Source: JABDBK01 sp964533645 (GTDB lineage Bacteria; Pseudomonadota; Gammaproteobacteria; DSM-16500). From it: a stretch of DNA of 10,161 nt. Each line of letters starts with the position of its first letter. Positions within the stretch are counted from its first letter, which is position 1. The DNA lies in the NCBI GenBank assembly GCA_964533645.1, contig CAZHMQ010000080.1, positions 1-10,161 on the forward strand, read 5' to 3'. The translations under genes and the position numbers were made by a program. Below are positions 1-5,949 of this stretch, one piece after another. The notes under the pieces were generated by a model, which saw only the letters and a list, made by a program, of their open reading frames with translations, made no database searches and had not been told where the DNA came from.

Positions 1-53
1 GCGGACAAGCCGCGGGACGACGTGGCTGGGGGTTAATTGACGACACGCCCTAG
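1..53. repeat. GC-rich end of an interspersed repeat or mobile element (partial, cut by the window edge)
   Basis: The first 50 bases contain 34 G or C (68%), against visibly AT-rich sequence in the rest of the window. Bases 1-13 form a short hairpin (GCGG, loop ACAAG, CCGC) followed by GGGACGACG. This is the right half of the common REP-type palindrome whose full form runs like GGATCCCGCGG-loop-CCGCGGGATGACG. Just after it, on the minus strand, GGGCGTGTCGTCAATTAA (bases 50 down to 33) abuts a CTAG at 50-53. That arrangement looks like the terminal inverted repeat of an IS5-type element next to a CTAG target. This second reading is inference: only one end is present and no transposase can be seen. 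Frame 1 gives only a short open peptide that stops at a TAA at about position 34. Confidence is moderate for a repeat and low for an insertion sequence. Confidence 0.4.
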
Positions 54-72
54 TTGCTGCTAGGATGTTTCT

Positions 73-1149
73 TTAAATCGCAACATGGCTGTTTGTTAAT
101 TCATGCTCGGACAAACTTACACCTGTTAATTCAACTTTTTCAATCATCTCAAATCGATTTGTGATTTTTTTTGCCGAAACATGGACTTCTTCTATATCCG
201 TATGGGCTTGTGCAATATGACGAGCAAGATTGTCCATGCGCTTTTGAAAACGATCAAAATCATTGGCTAACATATGTAAATGCTTTTGAATAATGTGTAG
301 TTGTTGTCTTGTTGCTGCATCTTTTAACACAGCTCTCGCAGTCGTTAAAATGGCCATCATGGTGGTGGGTGAGACTAGCCAAACTTTTGCTTTATGAGCA
401 ATGTCAACTAATTCAGGAAATCGACCATGAATTTCAGCAAAAACGGCTTCAGCAGGAATAAACATGACGGCTCCGTCTGATGTTTCGCCTGGAATAATAT
501 ATTTTTCGGCAATATCTTGTATGTGTTTTCGTATATCAATTTTGAATTGAGCTTCAGCTTGTTTTTTATCGCTATCAGATAAAGATGCATCCATCACAAG
601 ACGATAATTTTCCAATGGAAATTTAGCATCGATCGCAATACTTCCCGAAGGCTCAGGTAAAAATAGCACACAATCCGGACGCTTGCCATTGCTTAAAGTA
701 TGTTGAAAAGAAAAATGTTGTTCCGGTAAAACATTTCGTATCAGTGCGGACAGTTGAACTTCACCAAAAGTACCGCGTGAACGTTTGTCATTTAATATCT
801 CTTGTAGGCTCATTACGCTGTTAGAAAGTTCAGTAATTTTTTTCTGTGCTGCATCAATTAAAGCAAGACGTTTAATAACATCACCAAAAGTTTCAGTAGT
901 GCGTTGAAAACCTTCGGCAAGACGTTTTTCAACTTGCTGATTGATTTCTTTCAATTTAATTTCGGTGGTCTGAGTAAGACTGTCCATGCGTTTGCCCAGT
1001 TCCGACGAATAATCTGAAAGTGCTTCTTTAACATTCGTTCGTGTTTCATGTATGCCTTTATAAATGGTATCTTGTAACATTTTAATGGCAAAAAGTAATA
1101 TTCCAATGACAACGATAAAAAGACCTACTAAATACAGAGCTAATGTCAC
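73..1149 (-). CDS. rmuC: RmuC family DNA recombination/genome stability protein
   Basis: RmuC proteins are membrane-anchored, nuclease-fold proteins. In E. coli RmuC limits inversions at short inverted repeats, though its biochemical activity is poorly defined. This 358-residue protein has the family layout: one N-terminal membrane segment (residues about 3-22), a long coiled coil (about 28-120), then the RmuC domain (about 124-315). The domain contains SRGTFGEVQL (124-133), RPDCVLFLP (157-165), IAIDAKFPLENY (171-182), VMFIPAEAVFAEIH (228-241) and VWLVSPTTMMAIL (256-268). D159 and the IDAK element (D174, K176) resemble the PD-(D/E)xK core. It is shorter than E. coli RmuC (475 residues), mostly in the coiled coil and C terminus. 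The start is GTG, supported by AAGGA at 1161-1157, 7 nt upstream; this site lies inside the end of the preceding gene. The gap to that gene's stop is 3 nt, so it is the last gene of the zapD-yacG-binding-protein run. Confidence 0.93.
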   Translation of the reverse strand: MTLALYLVGLFIVVIGILLFAIKMLQDTIYKGIHETRTNVKEALSDYSSELGKRMDSLTQTTEIKLKEINQQVEKRLAEGFQRTTETFGDVIKRLALIDAAQKKITELSNSVMSLQEILNDKRSRGTFGEVQLSALIRNVLPEQHFSFQHTLSNGKRPDCVLFLPEPSGSIAIDAKFPLENYRLVMDASLSDSDKKQAEAQFKIDIRKHIQDIAEKYIIPGETSDGAVMFIPAEAVFAEIHGRFPELVDIAHKAKVWLVSPTTMMAILTTARAVLKDAATRQQLHIIQKHLHMLANDFDRFQKRMDNLARHIAQAHTDIEEVHVSAKKITNRFEMIEKVELTGVSLSEHELTNSHVAI

Positions 1150-1152
1150 GTG

Positions 1153-2217
1153 TTATTCCTTGTTTAAATCCATAGTATAATTATTTAAAGGGCGAATTAT
1201 TTTAATTTGTTTATGTTGGTACATAAAATTAATAAAATTCGTCCATGATTGAGCGTCAAAACGAGATGGCTGATCTGCAAAATAATCTAAAGATGCAAGC
1301 CATACTTGATGATTAAGAGTATTATTCAGTTCAGGATGATTTTTTATGAAAAGCATCCAACTTTCTTCCGGGTACGCTTTTAAATATTTCGTTCCTTTTT
1401 TTAAGGCTTGCAAAAAAAGAAGCATGCTTTTGTTAGATAGATTTTTTATGTTGATAATAAAAATAAGTTCGCTATAAGTTGGGAACCCATTTTCTTCAGG
1501 AAGAAAAATACGAGCAGGTTGTCCCAATAATTTCATTTGAACTGTTTCTAAGTTTCGCATCATGCCAGTAGCCGCATCAATTTTTTTTGTAAGCAAGGCT
1601 TGGGTTAAGTCAAACTGAACATTGATATGCTGAACATCTTTCAATGATAAACCATTTTTTTCGAGCATGGTTTTTAGTGCAATACTATTTAAACTACCAG
1701 AGCTATAACCCACTCGTTTGTTTTTTAAATCGCTTATTTTTTTTATAGGACCATTATTCAACACAACTAAGCAATCTAAAGGTTTATCTATAAGTGTGCC
1801 AATACGTATCAAAGGCAATCCCTGATCTACTTGTTCTATGAATTGAGGTTGATAGGTGATGCCAATATCGGCTTTTCCAGCAGCGACTAATTTGGGGGCA
1901 TCAGAAGGGTTTGCAGGTCCAATAAATTCTACATCTAATCCTAATGCTTGAAAAAATCCTTTGTCTTTTGTAACAAACAAAGGTGCATGATTTGGGTTGG
2001 GAAACCAATCTAGAATGACGGTAAGTTTTTCATTCGCAAAAGTTGAAAAAGAAATAAAAGTCAGGGAGAGAAAGATAATGATAACTCTACATATCTTGTC
2101 ATTGCGAGGAGCGAAGCGACGTGGCAATCCAATAATTGCTGATATTTTAATCGGTATTTTGGATTGCTTCACTACGCTCGCAATGACGGGAACGGAAGAA
2201 TTAAGAATTTTCATCAT
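1153..2217 (-). CDS. ThiY/NMT1-THI5-like periplasmic ABC-transporter substrate-binding protein
   Basis: This is a periplasmic binding protein of the NMT1/THI5-like (ThiY) family, whose known bacterial members bind formyl-aminopyrimidine thiamine precursors for ABC uptake. After the signal peptide the mature part opens with LTVILDWFPNPNHAPLF (65-81 from this start), the family signature. It is followed by GLDVEFIGP, the GKADIGITYQPQF ligand-pocket stretch, VGYSSGS and DAATGMMRN. The ligand is inferred; related taurine- or nitrate-type binding is possible. The start is uncertain. ATG at 2217 (or 2214) overlaps the end of yacG by 17 (or 14) nt and has only a weak ribosome site, so coupled translation is likely. 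A longer reading from 2292 would overlap yacG by 92 nt and adds sequence unlike a secretion signal. Residues 11-40 are encoded exactly by the palindromic repeat at 2098-2187. The hydrophobic core is at about 45-61, with probable cleavage after TFA (61). A TTG inside the repeat could also start a shorter signal peptide. No permease or ATPase partner gene is adjacent. Confidence 0.85.
   Translation of the reverse strand: MMKILNSSVPVIASVVKQSKIPIKISAIIGLPRRFAPRNDKICRVIIIFLSLTFISFSTFANEKLTVILDWFPNPNHAPLFVTKDKGFFQALGLDVEFIGPANPSDAPKLVAAGKADIGITYQPQFIEQVDQGLPLIRIGTLIDKPLDCLVVLNNGPIKKISDLKNKRVGYSSGSLNSIALKTMLEKNGLSLKDVQHINVQFDLTQALLTKKIDAATGMMRNLETVQMKLLGQPARIFLPEENGFPTYSELIFIINIKNLSNKSMLLFLQALKKGTKYLKAYPEESWMLFIKNHPELNNTLNHQVWLASLDYFADQPSRFDAQSWTNFINFMYQHKQIKIIRPLNNYTMDLNKE
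2098..2187. repeat. 90-bp palindromic interspersed repeat (REP/RPE-like) inside a coding sequence
   Basis: The left arm begins GTCATTGCGAGGAGCGAAGC (from 2098) and reaches GGCAATCCAA at 2132. The right arm runs from TTGGATTGCTTCAC (2159) to CGCAATGAC (2187). The reverse complement of the right arm, GTCATTGCGAGCG...AAGCAATCCAA, matches the left arm except for a few internal differences; the AT-rich spacer is 26 bp. Sequences of this GTCATTGCGAGG...GCAATCC type recur in many bacterial genomes as non-autonomous palindromic repeats. The length of 90 bp is exactly 30 codons and it is open in the frame of the binding-protein gene, where it encodes residues 11-40 (starting VIASVVKQS and ending RRFAPRND). 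No transposase is present, so any mobilisation would be in trans. Confidence 0.85.
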
Positions 2218-2404
2218 CAGGTTCAGGTATATTGTTTTCCGAAGCGTCTGGTTCAACTGGAATGCGATGTTTTTCATCTGCCCAATCACCAAGATCTATG
2301 AGTTTGCAGCGTTCAGAGCAAAAAGGCCTATAGCTATTATCTGGTACCCAAGTATTTGGTTTTCCGCAGTGAGGACACAAAATTTCTTCTTTTTTTATGT
2401 TCAT
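2201..2404 (-). CDS. yacG: DNA gyrase inhibitor YacG (zinc-binding)
   Basis: YacG is a small zinc protein that binds GyrB and blocks DNA binding by gyrase in E. coli. This 67-residue protein has the four zinc cysteines C10, C13, C29 and C33 in the family spacing C-x2-C-x15-C-x3-C. It carries the diagnostic PFCSERCKLIDLGDWA (27-42), the conserved region after the second cysteine pair. The C-terminal tail (about 50-67) is acidic and proline-rich, as is usual for the family. The ATG at 2404 lies 7 nt after the zapD stop, and its AGG ribosome site partly overlaps that TAG stop. The zapD-yacG pairing is conserved across gammaproteobacteria, which supports both calls. Its 3' end overlaps the probable start of the binding-protein gene by 17 nt. 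Confidence 0.95.
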   Translation of the reverse strand: MNIKKEEILCPHCGKPNTWVPDNSYRPFCSERCKLIDLGDWADEKHRIPVEPDASENNIPEPDDENS

Positions 2405-2411
2405 TTTATAC

Positions 2412-3182
2412 CTATGAATTACAATGCGATATCCAAAAATCTATATGATGCAAATACTGAGTTGGTCTTTCTTGAATGGTAGCCGAAGAAAATCTTACGC
2501 TTAGGTAGTGACGTCCAATACTGACTTCTGGATATGCTGCTATATCGTTTGGAATAGCCACACGTATAAGACGTAAATTAACTTGTGGGTCGAGTAATTC
2601 TTGATAAAAACCATGTTCAGCCGTTTTATGATTAAATTTGGATCCTTCGCGTATCAGTCTTAATACAAGAGAAATGGCATCACGAATTTTATTGAATTCG
2701 TTTATCCATGTTTTGAGAGTTGTTTCTCTTGTTTCGATCGATTGATTTAACCAGTAGTGATAAAGGGGTATATCAAAGCAACAACCACCACCTGGGCTTG
2801 CCAAGTGTAAACGTAAATTGTTTAGTAGTTCTACTTCGCGTAAATTTTGGCCTATTTTTTTGCTATTATCAATAAAACATCGTGCGAGTTCATCAAGTTG
2901 ATTTAAGGTCTCACGAAGTTTTTGTGGATCTATCTCAGGAGTATTTTCCAATCTTCCGAGTAATACGGTTTGGTGACTTAGTTCTTTTGCAAGTTTTGCT
3001 TTTAAGTCTGGTCTATCAACTAATTGCAATAAATTGATGATAATACTAATAACATTTCGCGTACCCAAAATGGATTTATCAGCGATCTGATGGTCTATTT
3101 GTTGGAATAGTTGTTCTATTCGCAAGCATACCCTGACTAATTCATTCAAGGGTTGTTCATATACTATGGCATTTTCTATCAT
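2412..3182 (-). CDS. zapD: Cell division protein ZapD (FtsZ-associated)
   Basis: ZapD (YacF) binds the C-terminal tail of FtsZ in the cytoplasm and bundles FtsZ filaments, stabilising the Z ring. The protein is 256 residues, close to the 247 of E. coli ZapD. It starts with an N-terminal FtsZ-ring-type helical region (YEQPLNELVRVCLRIEQLF, 8-26). Family landmarks follow: SPGGGCCFDIPLYHYWL (129-145), a helical stretch with AISLVLRLIREGS (169-181), GFYQELLD (191-198), LRLIRVAI (203-210) and YPEVSIGRHYLSVRF (217-231). It is directly followed by yacG, its usual partner. The gene normally seen just upstream, coaE, is absent; sdaA is there instead, 57 bp away. A likely promoter sits in that gap. The ATG at 3182 has no obvious Shine-Dalgarno sequence. 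Confidence 0.95.
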   Translation of the reverse strand: MIENAIVYEQPLNELVRVCLRIEQLFQQIDHQIADKSILGTRNVISIIINLLQLVDRPDLKAKLAKELSHQTVLLGRLENTPEIDPQKLRETLNQLDELARCFIDNSKKIGQNLREVELLNNLRLHLASPGGGCCFDIPLYHYWLNQSIETRETTLKTWINEFNKIRDAISLVLRLIREGSKFNHKTAEHGFYQELLDPQVNLRLIRVAIPNDIAAYPEVSIGRHYLSVRFSSATIQERPTQYLHHIDFWISHCNS

Positions 3183-3213
3183 ATTGAATTATAACAAAAT
3201 TGATGTGTGTGAG

Positions 3214-3243
3214 ATTATATCATGTGTTTTTTCTAAGTGCTAA
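3214..3243 (-). promoter_or_regulatory. Probable sigma-70 promoter for the zapD operon
   Basis: On the minus strand a perfect TATAAT (3219-3214) lies 18 nt downstream of TTAGCA (3243-3238, four of six matches to TTGACA), which overlaps the sdaA stop codon. Initiation would fall near 3207, giving a leader of about 25 nt before the zapD ATG. A second perfect TATAAT occurs at 3193-3188, only 5 nt before the ATG. If that one were used, the transcript would be nearly leaderless, which would fit the missing Shine-Dalgarno sequence. The call rests on hexamer matches alone. Confidence 0.4.
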
Positions 3244-4616
3244 CACTCTGGAATATTAGCAGCTAATCCGCCCAAGGATGTTTCTTTATAAATGGCAAGC
3301 ATATCTTGTCCAGTTTGTTTCATAGTAGCAATGACTTTATCGAGTGAAACAAAATGACTTCCATCGCCCAGCAATGCAAGCCGTGCGGCATTCACTGCTT
3401 TTACAGCTCCCATGGCGTTGCGTTCTATACATGGAATTTGGACTAGGCCATTGATAGGGTCGCAGGTCATTCCCAAATGATGTTCCATGGCAATTTCTGC
3501 AGCGTTTTCTATTTGATAAATAGTTCCACCTAGCATAGCTGTGATGGCCGCGGCAGCCATGGAACAAGCTGTACCTACCTCTCCTTGGCAGCCAACTTCT
3601 GCGCCAGAGATAGAAGCATTTTTTTTGTATAGAATCGCAATTGCACCGGCTGTGAGCAAAAAGTCTACGGCATCTTCTTTGTTGGCTTCTGGATAAAAGT
3701 CTAAATAATAATGTAAAACAGCGGGTATAATGCCTGCAGCGCCATTTGTTGGAGCAGTGACGACACGACTGCCTGCTGCATTTTCTTCATTTACAGCAAT
3801 AGCATATAGATTGAGCCATGCCATGCTGTCGGTGAATTCGTGAGAGCTTGGCATCCCTTTTTCTTTGAGTTTTTCATAAAGTTCTGGTGCTCGTCGTTTA
3901 ATATGTAAGCCGCCTGGCAATATGCCTTTAGTTTGGCAGCCTTTTTGAATACAGTTTTTCATGACATCAGCGATAGCTAATAATTTGGCCCGAACTTCCG
4001 TTTCACCGTGTAAACTAGCTTCATTTGCCAGCATGACATCCTTAATGGTGATATGGTTGAGTTCGCAATGTTTAATAAGATCTTTAGTTGACTCGAATGG
4101 GTAGGGTAATGTTTTATGGGTGCTATGATCTGAAGAAGTGCTTTGACCTTCTTTTGTGATAAACCCACCACCTATGGAGTAGTAAATTTCACTAAATATG
4201 GTATTATTTTTTTCATCCAAAGCTGAGAATCGCATTCCATTAGTGTGGTTAGGAAGTAAATCTTTATAATTGAATTGAAAATCTGTTTCTATATTGAATG
4301 GAATAGATTTTTTTCCAAAAAGATGAATGGATTTATTGCTTAAAATTTGATCTGATCGAGGTTTGATTATGTCAGGATCTATAGTGCTGGGTATGAATCC
4401 TTCCAATCCTAAAAGAATGGCATTGTCTGTCCCATGACCCTTTCCGGTAAATGCAAGAGAACCAAATAATTCAATTTTTATCTTGTTTGTTTGGTTGAAA
4501 TAACTCTTAGTATCAAGAGATAAGACGAATGCATGCGCCGCCTTCATAGGCCCTACTGTATGCGAACTTGAAGGTCCAATTCCGATGGAAAATAAATCAA
4601 ATATGCTGATAACCAT
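3240..4616 (-). CDS. sdaA: L-serine dehydratase (deaminase), iron-sulfur type, single chain
   Basis: This enzyme converts L-serine to pyruvate and ammonia in the cytoplasm with a [4Fe-4S] cluster rather than PLP. The 458-residue protein is full length. The small domain starts at the N terminus with IFDLFSIGIGPSSSHTVGPM (5-24). The large catalytic domain includes SRVVTAPTNGAAGIIPAV (283-300), AEVGCQGEVGTACSMAAAA (339-357), MTCDPINGLVQIPCIERN (383-400) and the end LAANIPEC. Cysteines C343, C385 and C396 are the expected cluster ligands. The last residue, C458, matches the tail that occupies the fourth cluster site in the Legionella pneumophila enzyme, a comparison made from memory of the published structure. 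AGGA at 4626-4623 lies 6 nt before the ATG. The gene is divergent from ampG. No serine transporter or regulator is beside it. Confidence 0.96.
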   Translation of the reverse strand: MVISIFDLFSIGIGPSSSHTVGPMKAAHAFVLSLDTKSYFNQTNKIKIELFGSLAFTGKGHGTDNAILLGLEGFIPSTIDPDIIKPRSDQILSNKSIHLFGKKSIPFNIETDFQFNYKDLLPNHTNGMRFSALDEKNNTIFSEIYYSIGGGFITKEGQSTSSDHSTHKTLPYPFESTKDLIKHCELNHITIKDVMLANEASLHGETEVRAKLLAIADVMKNCIQKGCQTKGILPGGLHIKRRAPELYEKLKEKGMPSSHEFTDSMAWLNLYAIAVNEENAAGSRVVTAPTNGAAGIIPAVLHYYLDFYPEANKEDAVDFLLTAGAIAILYKKNASISGAEVGCQGEVGTACSMAAAAITAMLGGTIYQIENAAEIAMEHHLGMTCDPINGLVQIPCIERNAMGAVKAVNAARLALLGDGSHFVSLDKVIATMKQTGQDMLAIYKETSLGGLAANIPEC

Positions 4617-4625
4617 GAGCCATCC

Positions 4626-4677
4626 TAAATTTTAGAGGTTGTTATGTATGTCAATTTTAGCAGAATAATGATAAAAT
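4626..4677. promoter_or_regulatory. Divergent promoter region between sdaA and ampG
   Basis: For ampG (plus) there is an extended -10 element, TGATAAAAT at 4669-4677, predicting a start near 4684 and a leader of about 30 nt; no good -35 is needed for this class. For sdaA (minus) there is a perfect TTGACA at 4654-4649. The best -10-like hexamer, TAAAAT at 4634-4629, is only 14 nt downstream, and the hexamer at 17 nt spacing (AATTTA) is poor, so the sdaA promoter is uncertain. The sdaA ribosome site (AGGA, 4626-4623) closes the region. The whole divergent gap is 97 bp, so both promoters are close enough to share a regulator; I see no clear operator palindrome. Confidence 0.4.
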
Positions 4678-4713
4678 AAGCATCATTTTGATGTGTGATG
4701 GGTTTGAAAAATA

Positions 4714-5949
4714 ATGTTCGGACACTATATTACTAATAGACGAATTCAAACAGTACTACTATTAGGTTTCTCCTCAGGATTACCTTTAGCGCTCACTGGA
4801 TCAACTTTACAAGCTTGGTTTACTCAGTCTGGGGTCGATTTACTTACCATAGGCTCATTAAGTTTGCTGGGTTTGCCTTATGTATGGAAGTTTTTGTGGG
4901 CCCCTTTATTAGATAGGTTTACTCCTCCATTTTTGGGTAGGCGGCGCAGTTGGATTTTGCTAACCCAGCTTGGGTTGTGTGTGTCTATTGTCATCATGGC
5001 GGCGCTTCATCCAGCAACGCAACCAAGTATGATAGGGTTCATTGCTCTTGTCATTGCATTTATTTCTGCAACCCAAGATATAGCAACAGATGCCTATAGA
5101 ACGGATATTCTACTTCCAAAAGAACGTGGTTTGGGAGCTGCAGCTGTGACCTTAGGTTTTCGCGTTGCGATGTTAGTGTCAGGTGGTTTGGCACTTGTTT
5201 TGGCAGATTATTTAGGTTGGCAAGTGACATTTGAAATCATTGCAGGATTGATTGGATTATCTATTATTGCAACCTTATTCGCTCCGAATGAGGCGGTTTG
5301 TATACAGCAACCACAGTCCCTCACGAGTTTTATTGTCGAACCTTTTAGGGATTTGTTAACACGTGACAAGATAGCGTTAATTTTATTATTTGTGATGATC
5401 TATAAATTAGGTGATGCGCTTGCTTTGGCTCTCATGAGTAATTTTTTGTTAGGGAAATTGGGCTTTAGTTTAACTGATGTAGGCATTGCATTTAAAACAT
5501 TTGGTTTAATTGCAACAATCATGGGCGTGTTTGTTGGCGGTATCTTGTTGGTACGCATGAGTCTTTTTTATGCCTTAATAGGCTTTGGATTACTACAAGC
5601 GTTTTCAAATGTTATGTTTGTTGTGTTAGCTATGATGGGTAAACACTATTTTTTAATGGTGTCATGTATTTTTATCGAATCTTTTTGTAGCGGGATGAGT
5701 ACAGCTGCATTTGTAGCCTTTTTAATGTCGTTATGTAATGTAAGATTCAGTGCGACACAGTATGCTTTTTTATCAGCATTATTTGCTTTGGGTCGTGTTT
5801 TTGCAGGTCCAATTGCAGCTGTGATAGTGCAACATATAGGTTGGATTAATTTTTATTGGATAGCATTTTTGTTATCTTTTCCAGGAATCATTTTATTAAT
5901 CTATTTGCGTACTTTTGTGAGACCAACTCATGCCGAAGCTATTGCATAA
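4714..5949 (+). CDS. ampG: AmpG-family muropeptide permease (MFS transporter)
   Basis: AmpG imports GlcNAc-anhydroMurNAc muropeptides from periplasm to cytoplasm for cell-wall recycling, and in some bacteria this feeds beta-lactamase induction. The 411-residue protein has about twelve hydrophobic segments. It aligns by eye with E. coli AmpG throughout: GFSSGLPLALTGSTLQAW (18-35), LDRFTPPFLGRRRSW (66-80), ISATQDIATDAYRTD (117-131), LVSGGLALVLAD (154-165), IYKLGDALA (229-237), GLIATIMGVFVGGIL (264-278) and RFSATQYAFLSALFALGRVF (344-363). It lacks the extra C-terminal membrane segments that bring E. coli AmpG to 491 residues; shorter forms are common. The ribosome site before the ATG is weak (GGGT 10 nt upstream) and no better in-frame start exists. 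It overlaps the next gene by 20 nt, indicating co-transcription with the mechanosensitive channel. No beta-lactamase or AmpD/AmpR gene is present in the window. Confidence 0.92.
   Translation: MFGHYITNRRIQTVLLLGFSSGLPLALTGSTLQAWFTQSGVDLLTIGSLSLLGLPYVWKFLWAPLLDRFTPPFLGRRRSWILLTQLGLCVSIVIMAALHPATQPSMIGFIALVIAFISATQDIATDAYRTDILLPKERGLGAAAVTLGFRVAMLVSGGLALVLADYLGWQVTFEIIAGLIGLSIIATLFAPNEAVCIQQPQSLTSFIVEPFRDLLTRDKIALILLFVMIYKLGDALALALMSNFLLGKLGFSLTDVGIAFKTFGLIATIMGVFVGGILLVRMSLFYALIGFGLLQAFSNVMFVVLAMMGKHYFLMVSCIFIESFCSGMSTAAFVAFLMSLCNVRFSATQYAFLSALFALGRVFAGPIAAVIVQHIGWINFYWIAFLLSFPGIILLIYLRTFVRPTHAEAIA

Noticed and set aside
2218..2292. Longer N terminus for the binding protein, starting at 2292
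   Set aside because: It would overlap yacG by 92 nt and place about 25 extra residues before the signal peptide. The extra residues are an out-of-frame reading of the well-supported yacG gene.
1997..2482. A 161-codon plus-strand open frame crossing yacG and the palindromic repeat
   Set aside because: It runs antisense to yacG and to the binding protein's signal region. Its middle part is just the opposite-strand reading of the repeat, and it shows no family features.
3337..3567. Open frames inside sdaA on the same strand (also 3977-4171)
   Set aside because: They are alternative-frame shadows of the highly conserved sdaA coding sequence and have no family features.
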